Below are positions 8,840 to 17,137 of a stretch of 64,000 nucleotides of DNA, piece after piece; positions within the stretch are counted from its first letter, which is position 1, and the number at the start of each line of letters is the position of its first letter. Both the position numbers and the translations under genes were made by a program. Below the pieces are notes generated by a model. That model was not told the DNA's origin. It did not search any database and saw only the letters and a list, made by a program, of their open reading frames with translations. This stretch comes from Ktedonobacteria bacterium brp13. Its GTDB lineage: Bacteria > Chloroflexota > Ktedonobacteria > Ktedonobacterales > Ktedonobacteraceae. The DNA lies in contig AP024096.1 in the NCBI GenBank assembly GCA_015099395.1, positions 5,745,485 through 5,809,484 of the forward strand, in the 5' to 3' direction.

Positions 8840-9011
8840 CTATTCAGGTCACTATCTAGACATATTATTCATTGAGGATCGGTCCGAGTAAATCATCGCT
8901 TTGTACATACCATAGTGCTAATCCTTATGATTATTACCATGAGCGTAAGTTTTTCTTGCTGGCAACGATACATATAACAAGGAACAAAACTTTTAAGCAC
9001 AAGGATGCGGA

Positions 9012-9572
9012 ATGACGCAAAAAGATATTTCTACAGTTGATCATACATTGATTACAGAACTGTATCAGCGCTACGCTACCACTCTACTCAAATATATATA
9101 TGCATCTACTCATAGACGAGAGGATGCTGAGGATGTGCTGGTAGAAGTCTTCCTCGCTGCTTTCAAGTACAAAGGTCTCTCCCAATTGAATGAGAAGCAA
9201 CAATACGCCTGGTTAATTTCTGTCGCTCGCAATAAAACGATTGACTGGTATCGATACTCAAATCGTCATGTACAAACGTCGCTGGAGTTTATATTCGCTG
9301 AAGATATGTATGATACTGATGAACGTTTACCGGAGCATGCCATGATCAAGAAAGAGGAATATGCTCTGTTGCAAGAACGTATTTCACGCTTGCCAGAACT
9401 GCAGCAAGAAGTAGTACGCTTGCGTTTCATAGCTGGTTTACGAAGTGTTGAGATTGCGAGAATGATTGGGAAAACAGAGGGAGCGATACAGGCTGCATTA
9501 TGGCGAGCACTTCGCGCATTGCGTACTCTCTATCAAAACGAGAAGGACAGAGGAAACAGTGGAGAATTTTGA
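9012..9572 (+). CDS. ECF-type RNA polymerase sigma factor
   Basis: The 186-residue protein has sigma region 2 (ELYQRYATTLLKYIYASTHR, then EDAEDVLVEVFLAAF and WLISVARNKTIDWYR) and region 4 (LPELQQEVVRLRFIAGLRSVEIARMIGKTEGAIQAALWRALRAL split over a helix-turn-helix). Regions 1 and 3 are absent, as expected for group IV sigma factors. It overlaps the next gene by 14 bases, so the pair is coupled and the neighbour is the likely anti-sigma partner. Confidence 0.93.
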   Translation: MTQKDISTVDHTLITELYQRYATTLLKYIYASTHRREDAEDVLVEVFLAAFKYKGLSQLNEKQQYAWLISVARNKTIDWYRYSNRHVQTSLEFIFAEDMYDTDERLPEHAMIKKEEYALLQERISRLPELQQEVVRLRFIAGLRSVEIARMIGKTEGAIQAALWRALRALRTLYQNEKDRGNSGEF

Positions 9573-10509
9573 TGATATTATTTCGGCAGCAGAGATGGAT
9601 GAACAAATAGAACGGCTTGCCAGCACCGAGAATGGATGTCTGCCATCGGATACACCTGAGATGAAAGTTATTCAAGCTTTGCACGGATACTATCGTAGTG
9701 ATGTACAAGATCTGCGTTCGGTTGATCTTGTCTGGAAGCGTTTGGTACAGAGAATGAGTGCTCCGGATGTCCTGGAGGAAGAGCATGCGAGGCAATCTCA
9801 GGATGCGCTTTTGGATATACCGCGAGGGCTTGGTAGTGATAATGTCAGTCACAATACACGCCAGAGAATCAGGTCGCAGCGCCTCAATGCGTTCATCATG
9901 CTTGCCGTTGCCATTTTCCTGGTAGGAAGCACGGCCAGTGTCTTCTATCTGGCCCGGCCGTATACAAATGGAGCAACTGTGAGACCTAAATCTACGACAG
10001 TTACTATGGGTGTCCCAACAAGAACATCCGAAGCATCCACAAGGCTTGGGACAAGCATGGAAGGCATCGCTCTAGGAATGAACCATAATCAAGTACTAGC
10101 CGTTTTGAGTAAGAAAGGAATCACGAACAAGAGTATCACGAACAAGAGTATCACGAAGGCGAGTTCAAATGAACTTGTAGATAATTCATTTGCGACCGGT
10201 CTATTAGATATTACATTTGTAAGTCATAGTTCATCATATATTGTGGAAAGTATCAGTGTCAGTCTCCTACCGAGTTCGAGTGTTCCGGCCGCTACGGCTG
10301 AGGGATTTCGACTTGGTGAATCCTATACCACCATGTGTGAACTCTATAAGCAATTTCTTATCAAGCGTTCCAATCTAGCGAAAAATATGCAAGCGGAAGG
10401 CGGATGGTATACTGCTCTGATCTCTGATCAGTATGGTACAACGCTGCAAGTAACTTTTAATGCACAAAATAGTGCGACCCAAATAGTGTTGCAACAAAGC
10501 TATAAATGA
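9559..10509 (+). CDS. single-pass membrane protein, probable anti-sigma partner
   Basis: A GTG start at 9559 with an AGAGGA site directly upstream gives 316 residues and overlaps the end of the sigma gene. Residues about 1-105 are cytoplasmic and acidic; one membrane helix follows (AFIMLAVAIFLVGSTASVFYL), then an exported domain of about 190 residues of unknown fold. The exported part contains a perfect 15-base duplication coding ITNKS-ITNKS-ITKAS at 10121-10160. No zinc-binding HxxxCxxC motif is seen, so the anti-sigma role is inferred from gene order and topology only. Confidence 0.7.
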   Translation: MENFDDIISAAEMDEQIERLASTENGCLPSDTPEMKVIQALHGYYRSDVQDLRSVDLVWKRLVQRMSAPDVLEEEHARQSQDALLDIPRGLGSDNVSHNTRQRIRSQRLNAFIMLAVAIFLVGSTASVFYLARPYTNGATVRPKSTTVTMGVPTRTSEASTRLGTSMEGIALGMNHNQVLAVLSKKGITNKSITNKSITKASSNELVDNSFATGLLDITFVSHSSSYIVESISVSLLPSSSVPAATAEGFRLGESYTTMCELYKQFLIKRSNLAKNMQAEGGWYTALISDQYGTTLQVTFNAQNSATQIVLQQSYK

Positions 10510-10622
10510 ATATCCATAGCCATTCAGTGAATCTTTCTGGATGGCTTGTCTGAATGAGAAAAAATGAAATTGTGTGACTTATGACTTAGAGTCAGCAATT
10601 GAAATGAACGAGGATGTGATGT

Positions 10623-11786
10623 ATGAGAAGTTTAATGAAGCAAAGAGTGTGTGAACTCTTTATGTTGTTAGCATGTGTCAGTCTGTTGAGCTCTTGTCAT
10701 GTTGGCAGTATGTCAACGCCAGTAAAACAACCGTTATCATCTCAACAACATTCGCAGGTAGCATCTTCAACTCCGAATCCTCAGGACGTGGCGCTTCAGC
10801 AAGCTAGAACGACGGCGCAAAAAGAAGTGGCGCAGTTTCGTGGTCTAATCCAGACGATGCAGCAAGCCGGAGTTGATATTTCCTCATATCAGCAGCAATA
10901 CAGTACGGACCAGACGATGCTTCGTAATGCAACGTTGGTTGCTGACTTCAAAAATATCACACAACAGCTTCAGAGCCAGATGGTCCCTTCAACGGGACCA
11001 TTGGCGAAGGCGCTAGCAGAGTATCTGGTCCAGGAGTTTCATCAGGAGGCGACGGACTGGGGAAAGAGTCATCAGTATCATGATGCTTATGATGGCAGGA
11101 GCTATCCGTACGATTTTGAGTATTACGCTCAACCTAATGACTACGGTACCGGTTCAGTTGTCAACGATGATCTGCAAGCAGCCGAAAATGCTGATACACT
11201 TGATCAGTACCAGTCCGTTATTAATGAAGCGAACGATGATATGACATTGCTCCATACTATGGAAGAAAACGCGCAGGAATCCCAATCGGTAGTGTGGAAT
11301 CAGCCTCATACCTCTGATCAAGATGTGATGCAGTATTATCATGCAACTTCTGGATTGACTATTGTTGTCTCAAACTATGACCAGGCGTTACGTCTCTATA
11401 AGGATGGGAAACTGATCCAAGCGTATCAGGTGGTGACTGGACAATTTTATCGCCCTACCATTCTGGGAGAGTATCAGATTAATTCCCAGCTTGCATCAAC
11501 ATGGTTTACCACTTTTGAGGCTCCTGACTCAGCATTCTATTTTCCACCAACGCTTGTCTATTGGGCGCAGGGATTTGGTCCTCAAAATATGGGTTACTTC
11601 ATCCATGCCAGCCCCTGGCGTGATAATAACCATTATGGTCAGAACGAAGAGTTCCCTCACGATGATTCCCATACAGGAAATACAGAAAGTCGTGATGGGA
11701 GCCATGGCTGCGTAAATTTGCCGATACCTGAGGCGGAAACACTGTTCAATGAGATATCAATGGGGACGAACGTGATTGTTTACTAA
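10623..11786 (+). CDS. lipoprotein L,D-transpeptidase (YkuD domain)
   Basis: The 387-residue precursor has a signal peptide with lipobox LLSSC, so the mature protein is probably lipid-anchored outside the cell. A helical region (about 50-235) precedes a C-terminal YkuD domain: LTIVVSNYDQALRLYKDGKL, a G-T/F-x-P-like segment, and the catalytic SRDGSHGCVN with Cys363. The enzyme class cross-links peptidoglycan 3-3 or attaches proteins to it. GAGG lies about 10 bases before the ATG. It follows the sigma/membrane pair by 110 bases and may belong to that envelope-stress unit, though no promoter was resolved. Confidence 0.88.
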   Translation: MRSLMKQRVCELFMLLACVSLLSSCHVGSMSTPVKQPLSSQQHSQVASSTPNPQDVALQQARTTAQKEVAQFRGLIQTMQQAGVDISSYQQQYSTDQTMLRNATLVADFKNITQQLQSQMVPSTGPLAKALAEYLVQEFHQEATDWGKSHQYHDAYDGRSYPYDFEYYAQPNDYGTGSVVNDDLQAAENADTLDQYQSVINEANDDMTLLHTMEENAQESQSVVWNQPHTSDQDVMQYYHATSGLTIVVSNYDQALRLYKDGKLIQAYQVVTGQFYRPTILGEYQINSQLASTWFTTFEAPDSAFYFPPTLVYWAQGFGPQNMGYFIHASPWRDNNHYGQNEEFPHDDSHTGNTESRDGSHGCVNLPIPEAETLFNEISMGTNVIVY

Positions 11787-11794
11787 GCTAGACT

Positions 11795-12052
11795 TTATCC
11801 ATAGTATGCAGCAAAGGCGAGCGTCTGGGTGAGGAGCCTGAAAAGAAATCGCGGAATTTCTATCATATCGGGTTTTACAGGCGACGGGTAAGAAAGTGTC
11901 AGCAGTGCAGGGGTGGTGCGCAAGATGGCAAGGTCGGACCATTGTCGCTGCGTCTCCACCCCCGAATGAGCACGGACCTCGTGAAAAGTCACTTCCATCT
12001 GCCATCGCAGAACGAACCATTCAAGGATGGTTTGGGCCTGAACCGAAGGCAA
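11795..12052 (-). pseudogene. C-terminal fragment of a DDE transposase
   Basis: The frame encodes ILEWFVLRWQMEVTFHEVRAHSGVETQRQWSDLAI split around the conserved W-x-MEVTFHEVR-H-GVETQRQW core, which is the C-terminal Glu region of IS701/IS4-like transposases common in this phylum. The rest of the gene is missing on both sides and part of the sequence has slipped frame. It is a dead remnant. Confidence 0.65.
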
Positions 12053-12175
12053 AATGCAGGCTCAGCTTGAACCTCGAACGCTGTACTGAGAGCTAATGTA
12101 GCAAGTTCGATCAACCAAAAAAGGAAGGAAAAAGAGCGAAAAATAGAAAGATGTCGATACGAGGAGTACGTCTAA

Positions 12176-12932
12176 GTGTTTGAATTACAGGATATTATTC
12201 AGGGAAACCATGAGAGCCTGTCTATTCATGGATCTTTGTCAGGAGTGAAGGATCTAACATTTCACAGTGCACAACACGATGGCAGACAGTGCGGACAATA
12301 TGATCTATTTGTAGCGATCAGTGGAGCGCGAGTGGATGGGCATAGCTTTATCCCTGCAATTGCGCATGTTGGCGTGGCTGCCGCTCTCTGCACCACGCTT
12401 TCTGAGGATGTACCCAATGGTTTTCTCCTCCTCCTATAATAATGAGCTTGGCTATCCGCTGACGCTGTTACGTCTGGAAAGCGAGCATAAATATGCGGTG
12501 CTGGAGATGGGGGCTGCTCATCTTAAGCACTTTGGCTCAGTGGAGAATGTCGCCATTGCCAAGAGCGAACTGGTTCAGGTTCTACCGCCAGAAGGGATCG
12601 CATTGCTCAATTATGACAATCCCGCGGTCCGAGCGATGAAGGAGAAGACGCTGGCGCATGTGATCTATTATGGGCTGGGCGAGGGAGCAATGGTATGTGG
12701 GCAAGATATCGAAGAGCGAGGCTTCATTGGCTCCAACTTTACACTGTGCGTTGAGGATAAGAAGGTACCATTACAGTTACACTTACCCGGAGCGCATGGG
12801 ATAACCACCGCTCTCGCCGCTGCGGCTGTCGGTTATGCTGCCAACATCCCACTTGAGAACATTTGTGCATCAAATGAGCCTCTATCCCAAACTGTGGGCA
12901 GCCAGTGGTCTCGCCTATCCACAGTTACTTGA
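12176..12932 (+). pseudogene. murF: degraded UDP-N-acetylmuramoyl-tripeptide--D-alanyl-D-alanine ligase
   Basis: From a GTG at 12176 the first frame gives the MurF N-terminal domain (VKDLTFHSAQHDGRQCGQYD, DLFVAISGARVDGHSFIPAA-like). It then shifts at about 12405 into a second frame with the MurF central domain (YNNELGYPLTLLRL, AVLEMGA, GSVENVAIAKSELVQVLP, LNYDNPAVRAM, LPGAHGITTALAA). The ATP-binding P-loop (G-x-GKTTTK) that belongs between these two parts is deleted, and the C-terminal ligand-binding domain is absent. The gene cannot be functional; a complete murF must lie elsewhere. Confidence 0.8.
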
Positions 12933-12996
12933 CCAGCTTATCGAATTAGCATTACAGCAGTATGAGGCACGTCAGCAGCTTCGCTCTTATCGTTAG
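12874..12996 (+). pseudogene. short C-terminal-looking fragment of an unidentified gene
   Basis: A 40-codon frame (MSLYPKLWAASGLAYPQLL, then QLIELALQQYEARQQLRSYR) overlaps the end of the murF relic in another frame. It is well formed and helical but starts abruptly, which suggests the tail of a larger gene joined to the murF relic. No family assigned. Confidence 0.3.
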
Positions 12997-13038
12997 TTGT
13001 TTCTATGTAGCTCTTTATAAATGAATGGTAGGCATAGT

Positions 13039-13611
13039 ATGAGTAATAGTGAATCAGAAATGCAGAATCCTTTTATCATTGGTCCTCGCCTTTACCTGCG
13101 TCCATTAGAGCCCGCTCAGGATTATCACAATGTGGCCTTATGGCACAATGGAGAGGAAATGCGCAACTATTTCAACGTGTACCCGACCAGCGATACACGT
13201 TCGAAAGAGCGGCTGGATCAAATGTATCGTGACTTTCGACATATCCTCCTGGGCGTTGCTTTGAAAGATGATAACACGCTTATCGGTGTGGTGGGTCTTA
13301 AAGACATCAATACGCTTAATCAAAACGCTGAGTTCTACATCAAAATTGATCCCGCTGCCCAGGGAAAAGGATATGGTACCGAGGCGACCAGGCTCATGAT
13401 CCAGTATGGATTTATGGAGTTGAATCTTAATCGTATCCAGACCCAGGATATGGATGAGAATATTGGCGGCTGGCGCGCGGACGAGAAAGCGGGTTTTCAG
13501 TTAGAGGGTAAGTTACGTGAGGCCATTCTGCGCTTTGGAACGTATCATGATGTCCGTGTCTATAGCATATTACGCGACGAGTTTATGCGGCAAGATACAC
13601 AGAGTAAATAA
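13039..13611 (+). CDS. GNAT-family N-acetyltransferase (RimJ/RimL type)
   Basis: The 190-residue protein shows the RimJ-like pattern: LYLRPLEPAQDY at the N-terminus, NTLIGVVGLKDINTLNQNAEFYI, the acetyl-CoA binding loop AQGKGYGTEATRLMIQYGF, and DENIGGWRADEKAGFQLEGKLREAI. The substrate (ribosomal protein N-terminus, polyamine, antibiotic) cannot be read from the sequence. The start at 13039 is chosen because GGTAGG lies seven bases upstream; the earlier ATG at 13021 has no such site. It stands alone between relics. Confidence 0.88.
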   Translation: MSNSESEMQNPFIIGPRLYLRPLEPAQDYHNVALWHNGEEMRNYFNVYPTSDTRSKERLDQMYRDFRHILLGVALKDDNTLIGVVGLKDINTLNQNAEFYIKIDPAAQGKGYGTEATRLMIQYGFMELNLNRIQTQDMDENIGGWRADEKAGFQLEGKLREAILRFGTYHDVRVYSILRDEFMRQDTQSK

Positions 13612-13675
13612 GTCGTCGCAACAGGCTGGCGAGATGTCGGTCTTTCATGAGTTATCGCACATATTTTATATGTGA

Positions 13676-13921
13676 TTAGCCTTAGTACTAAGTACAATCA
13701 AGGTCTCCGAAGAAGAGATTCAGAATGCGTTATATCTGCTCTGGAAGCATAACAATATTCGTGCGGAGGGTGCGGGGGCGTCCGCTGTAGCGGTGGCTTT
13801 GCGCTATCTAGAGAACAATCCCGGCCAAAAAGTCGCCGCCGCGATATCTGGCGGTAATATTGATGAGGAAACCTTTCAGACTGCGATAAGCGGATATATG
13901 GCTGCTGACAGGGCAATTTAA
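13676..13921 (+). pseudogene. ilvA: C-terminal fragment of threonine dehydratase
   Basis: The frame without start codon encodes VSEEEIQNALYLLWKHNNIR, EGAGASAVAVALRYLE and AAISGGNIDEETF, the end of the PLP-binding domain of threonine ammonia-lyase and related fold-type II enzymes. More than two thirds of the gene is missing, including the catalytic lysine region. The stop is followed within ten bases by an inverted-repeat element. Confidence 0.7.
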
Positions 13922-13930
13922 AAGTTCCAC

Positions 13931-14297
13931 AGGCCCTTAAGTGTTTTTTTGACGAAAGGGTACAACGTGCGATATAAGTATTCCAGCCTGTTGAAAAACT
14001 AAAACGATGAGTTTTGAAGAACGCGAAATGCCATATTTTGCTGCGAAATAACCACGAATTAGCATCGTATGAGGGAGATTTCCACTGTTTTTCTTCCTTA
14101 TTAAACTCTACAATAGACTTTTTCAACAGGCTGTATTCGTTATATCGCACGTTTGAGCTTGTAGCAGGCTCAAACGCCTTGATAACATGGCTCTCCTGGC
14201 TCAAGGCATATTCCAGAGAAGCGCGGACAGATGAGCACAAGTTTGTTACTTATATCGCACGTTGTATTCTCTGGTCAGAAAAACACCGACAGGCCTA
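13931..14297. repeat. outer miniature element with imperfect approximately 50-bp inverted repeats
   Basis: Left arm 13931-13980 and right arm 14247-14297 are imperfect reverse complements; both contain ACAACGTGCGATATAAGTA (perfect for 19 bases) and a GTGTTTTT tract. The element encloses a second element (13984-14133) and a hairpin GTTTGAGC..GCTCAAAC near 14151-14176. No gene lies inside. Confidence 0.65.
13984..14133. repeat. inner 150-bp miniature element nested in the outer one
   Basis: The ends are CAGCCTGTTGAAAAA and its reverse complement, a terminus typical of several DDE insertion sequences. TATTC occurs immediately outside both ends (13979-13983 and 14134-14138), a clean 5-bp target duplication. 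It therefore inserted into the outer element after that element was in place. Confidence 0.8.
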
Positions 14298-14534
14298 TAC
14301 TAGTATCTTCATTAAAGTAATACCGTTTATGCCCGCTACTCTGCCCCTGGTGACAGCTTACGTAGCTCTACCCAGTAGTGGCTCGTTCAACATCACCACG
14401 CGGCAAGGAACCATTCAAGGGATTAGGCATCACTCCTGTCGGATGCTTCACAAGAGCGACGGCTATAGTTACACGAAAGGAGCGCCTGTTTCCTCCCCAT
14501 GCATGAATGCAGGGGTTTCCACAGGCGAGAATTG

Positions 14535-14879
14535 ATGAAAGAGCATACAGACGTTTCCCCTGCACAGTTACGCCAGGCCCGGCTCAAAGAACTGCGTACC
14601 CTCATTAGGGAACATCGCCACGAAATTGCCAAGCTGCAGCAGGAATTATCTCAGTATGAGCGCGAGCGGCTGATCAGCGCTCCTCGTGGCACGTATCGCC
14701 ATCGCCGTAGCGATGGTTCTGACATAGAGGTCGAAGCAACTGTACTGGAAACCGATGGAGTAGCCCTCTATATCCAGTATCAGATCCCCAAGTTCCTGGC
14801 CCGGCGCGGCGAGGAAGATACTTACCTTCTCTGGCTGCGTTCACCTGAAAAACTGGAACGCTTTACCCCACGGGCATAG
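14535..14879 (+). CDS. small hypothetical protein with N-terminal coiled coil
   Basis: The 114-residue protein begins at 14535 (AGGCGAGA upstream). Residues about 10-45 are a long amphipathic helix rich in Arg, Glu and Gln (RLKELRTLIREHRHEIAKLQ), followed by a compact beta-rich part (GTYRHRRSDGSDIEVEATVL, VALYIQYQIPKFLARRG). I do not recognise a family. It is closely followed by a 38-codon frame and may form an operon with it. Confidence 0.55.
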   Translation: MKEHTDVSPAQLRQARLKELRTLIREHRHEIAKLQQELSQYERERLISAPRGTYRHRRSDGSDIEVEATVLETDGVALYIQYQIPKFLARRGEEDTYLLWLRSPEKLERFTPRA

Positions 14880-14950
14880 GAAACGATGAAATGGATTTGC
14901 GTGGTTATTATAACCACGCAAATCATAGATTTTGTGAGGGATAAAAGATC

Positions 14951-15067
14951 ATGGATGGCAGCGAGGAAAACGTAGACCAGGCGTATTGGCCTGAAGTGGA
15001 AGAGGATGAGATCATAGGCGAGCAATCGCTGATACCGTTACAGATCGGTCAGAAAGAGTTTCATTGA
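14951..15067 (+). CDS. acidic 38-residue microprotein
   Basis: ATG at 14951, with GAGGGAT about nine bases upstream, opens a frame ending in TGA at 15065-15067. The product is strongly acidic (MDGSEENVDQAYWPEVEEDE). It lies 71 bases after the coiled-coil gene on the same strand. Its length makes chance occurrence possible; the good ribosome-binding site favours a real gene. Confidence 0.4.
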   Translation: MDGSEENVDQAYWPEVEEDEIIGEQSLIPLQIGQKEFH

Positions 15068-15190
15068 GACATGCTTTTAGTTGGCCCAGTTCCAACGTTC
15101 GTGACACCAGGGGCAAGATAGCAATATTGCTGGTATAATGGGGAAAAACAGGAGGTGTCCATCTATGCCCCTACCACGCAAGAAGACGAC

Positions 15191-15314
15191 CAGTATGGGA
15201 AGAAATTCGCACATTGCGTGGGAGATTTGGTCTCTTTCATGATGCACCGTCGCGTGGAAAATCTCACACAATGTGCAAATTCTCTCCCACGCAACGAGCA
15301 AATTTACACCAGCC
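15191..15314. repeat. miniature element of the TGTAAATTTGCTC family, copy 1
   Basis: About 118 bases from GTATGGGAAG to CGAGCAAATTTACA match 17020-17137 nearly base for base. The two halves of the element are themselves imperfect reverse complements (CACATTGCGTGGGAGA against TCTCCCACGCAA). The right end abuts the cas3 relic and truncates it. The extreme left end differs from copy 2. Confidence 0.75.
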
Positions 15315-15670
15315 TTCCTGCATCCCAGCAATCTGGTAGTCTACACGCTGAACCATTGCGAAAAAACGTGCTGGTTCAGGAACAATTTCGCGTATCCGTG
15401 TAATCTCACGAAATTGCTGCGTCACGCTAAAATCGGGCTGAGTCGCAGTACACAGGACAACGGTTACTCCATAGTGGTCTACTAACTGTTTTAAAACATC
15501 AAGAATCGTCGACAACAGACCAACGGGAAGCATCTGAACTTCATCCAGGATAATAACACTTCGAGCAAGGTGATGCAGCTTGCGACATTGCGCAGGAGAA
15601 GCACTTAATAAGCTTTCAAACAACTGCACTGTCGTGGTGAGAATCAGAGGGGCATCCCAATTTTCTGCAG
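15314..15670 (-). pseudogene. cas3: fragment of CRISPR-associated helicase-nuclease Cas3
   Basis: The frame encodes ENWDAPLILTTTVQLFESLL, RKLHHLARSVIILDEVQMLP and VTVVLCTATQPDF. These are the region before motif II, the DEVQ Walker B variant and the T-A-T motif III of Cas3 helicases. The HD nuclease, Walker A and C-terminal domains are absent: upstream the frame is broken and downstream it is cut by the miniature element at 15191-15314. No other cas gene or repeat array is present, so this is a relic of a type I CRISPR locus. Confidence 0.82.
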
Positions 15671-15785
15671 CAAGACTTCGCCTTTCTTCTTTTTACCGCT
15701 TTTTCTCTCAAGGAAAAGAAGAGAGACATGTATCCTACAGCGAGCAAACGAAATGTGATTTGCCAAAAGTTTTAGCCGCCTCGGA

Positions 15786-15829
15786 CACAATATGGGTCAA
15801 AAGAACTTAGACATGATATGGGTCAATTT
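15786..15829 (-). repeat. two imperfect 21-22-bp direct repeats, resembling an IS21-type end
   Basis: On the minus strand TTGACCCATATCATGTCTAA is followed by TTGACCCATATTGTGTCCGA. Closely spaced repeats of about 20 bases starting with a conserved heptamer are typical of IS21-family termini. No istA/istB gene is near, so this would be a solitary end. Confidence 0.35.
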
Positions 15830-15984
15830 CATAAGTGGTCCAGACTGAGAAACTGTTTTGGAATGCGAGGCGGTAATGCTGCATGGCCAAAAGAGCAAGA
15901 TTGGAGAAGTTTTTGCGCAGGTTTGACGGTAGAATGTCTTGTATGCAATGAGGGAGTGGAAGACCTTTGTGCGCAAGACTGACA
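15830..15984 (-). pseudogene. possible transposase remnant
   Basis: The minus-strand frame (KGLPLPHCIQDILPSNLRKN, then FSNLALLAMQHYRLAFQNSF) has a well-behaved protein-like composition and is reminiscent of helical tails of DDE transposases. There is no start codon and no catalytic motif. Assignment is weak. Confidence 0.25.
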
Positions 15985-16206
15985 GGCCCGGCGTTAGCTT
16001 TCTGCTGACGAAATCTAATGTACCCGATAACTAGCAAGCATGCTATGATCGGAGCCGCATCAATTCAGGCTTTGCCGCTCTCCTTTGTAAAGCCCATCCT
16101 GGCGATTCTCGCACATGAGCAGGAAGAGGCGATCAGCTTCGGCCCGCTCTATGAACGGGCCAACGTGAGCTGTTAGATTGTGTTAGCAGAAAGCTAACGC
16201 CGGGCC
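15985..16206. repeat. 222-bp element with 22-bp perfect inverted repeats enclosing a small frame
   Basis: GGCCCGGCGTTAGCTTTCTG begins the left arm 15985-16006, which is exactly reverse-complementary to 16185-16206. The interior contains a 43-codon frame at 16045-16176 (MIGAASIQALPLSFVKPILA, then ILAHEQEEAISFGPLYERAN). That frame looks protein-like but is not assigned. It may be a gene fragment carried by the element. Confidence 0.6.
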
Positions 16207-16267
16207 GATACGAATGCCAACACGATTGATATGATAGAATATATGTTTCAATTCCGAGGAGGAGCTT

Positions 16268-16972
16268 ATGAGCCAGAATGCCATGAAGCGTCTTTATCTG
16301 ATGCAGGTTGGGTCCATGCCGGAATACCAGATTCCGATTGTGTGCTATCTGGTGCAAACGGGTGACGGCAAGAATATTCTGATTGACAGTGGTCTACCGG
16401 AGATTATGCCTGAAGGAGAATCGGAGTTCGAGAATGGGCAGGACGTTATCGAGCAGTTGGCGAGCATTGGCTTAAAACCGGACGATATTGATACAGTCAT
16501 TTCGACGCATTATGATATCGACCATGCCGGAAGACACGCGGCATTCACGAAGGCGCAATATGTTGTTCAGCGTGTGCATCATTTGGATGCGGCGAGCAAC
16601 CCACGTTTTGCTGCCAATCGACCCCAATGGGATCAGCCAATGGAGCGCATCCGGCTGGTGGACGGGGACACGGAACTGCTGCCGGGGCTGGAGCTGATTG
16701 AGACGAGCGGGCATGTGCCGGGACATCAATCGGTGCTGGTGCGGCTGCCCAAAACGGGGGCGATTTTATTGCCGATTGACGCTGTACCCTTCGGCGAGGG
16801 CTTTACCCGTGACGAGCAGGACGACGGTAGCAACCCGGACGCCGAAGCGATCCGCGTCAGTACGATTAAACTGCTTGATCTGGTCGAACGGGAGCATATC
16901 GGGCTTGTGATTTTCGGTCATGACAAGGAGCAGTGGGAAGGGCTGAAAAAGCTGCCGGAGTATTACGAGTGA
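16268..16972 (+). CDS. metallo-beta-lactamase-fold hydrolase, N-acyl-homoserine-lactonase-like
   Basis: The 234-residue protein carries the dinuclear zinc motif HYDIDH (HxHxDH family with Tyr in place of residue 2), the second-metal ligands GHVPGHQS and DAVPF, and a terminal GHDKEQW. Spacing and the N-terminal VGSMPEYQIPIVCYLVQT-like strand match AiiA-type lactonases and relatives. Replacement of the second histidine position by Tyr means lactonase activity is not certain, because AiiA has H-L-H-x-D-H. GGAGGAG lies five bases upstream of the ATG. It stands alone; the flanks are mobile-element debris. Confidence 0.82.
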   Translation: MSQNAMKRLYLMQVGSMPEYQIPIVCYLVQTGDGKNILIDSGLPEIMPEGESEFENGQDVIEQLASIGLKPDDIDTVISTHYDIDHAGRHAAFTKAQYVVQRVHHLDAASNPRFAANRPQWDQPMERIRLVDGDTELLPGLELIETSGHVPGHQSVLVRLPKTGAILLPIDAVPFGEGFTRDEQDDGSNPDAEAIRVSTIKLLDLVEREHIGLVIFGHDKEQWEGLKKLPEYYE

Positions 16973-17006
16973 GGATGCAAGCACCCTTTTCCCGGTTCGG
17001 AGTTGT

Positions 17007-17137
17007 AAATTTGCTCATTGTATGGGAAGAAATTCGCACATTGCGTGGGAGATTTGGTCTCTTTCATGATGCACCGTCGCGTGGAAAATCTCACACAATG
17101 TGCAAATTCTCTCCCACGCAACGAGCAAATTTACACT
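17007..17137. repeat. miniature element of the TGTAAATTTGCTC family, copy 2
   Basis: The left end TGTAAATTTGCTCATTG (from about 17006) and the reverse complement of the right end TGTAAATTTGCTCGTTG form imperfect inverted repeats of about 40 bases. The body is nearly identical to 15191-15314. The right end cuts the Tn3-type tnpA relic right after its FGRQ motif. Confidence 0.78.

Noticed and set aside
14014..14535. Plus-strand frame of 173 codons
   Set aside because: Runs across the nested miniature elements and their hairpins; no protein family signal.
15155..15403. Plus-strand frame across the miniature element and cas3 relic
   Set aside because: The same frame appears at 17018-17317 only because the element is repeated; the cas3 reading on the minus strand explains the rest.
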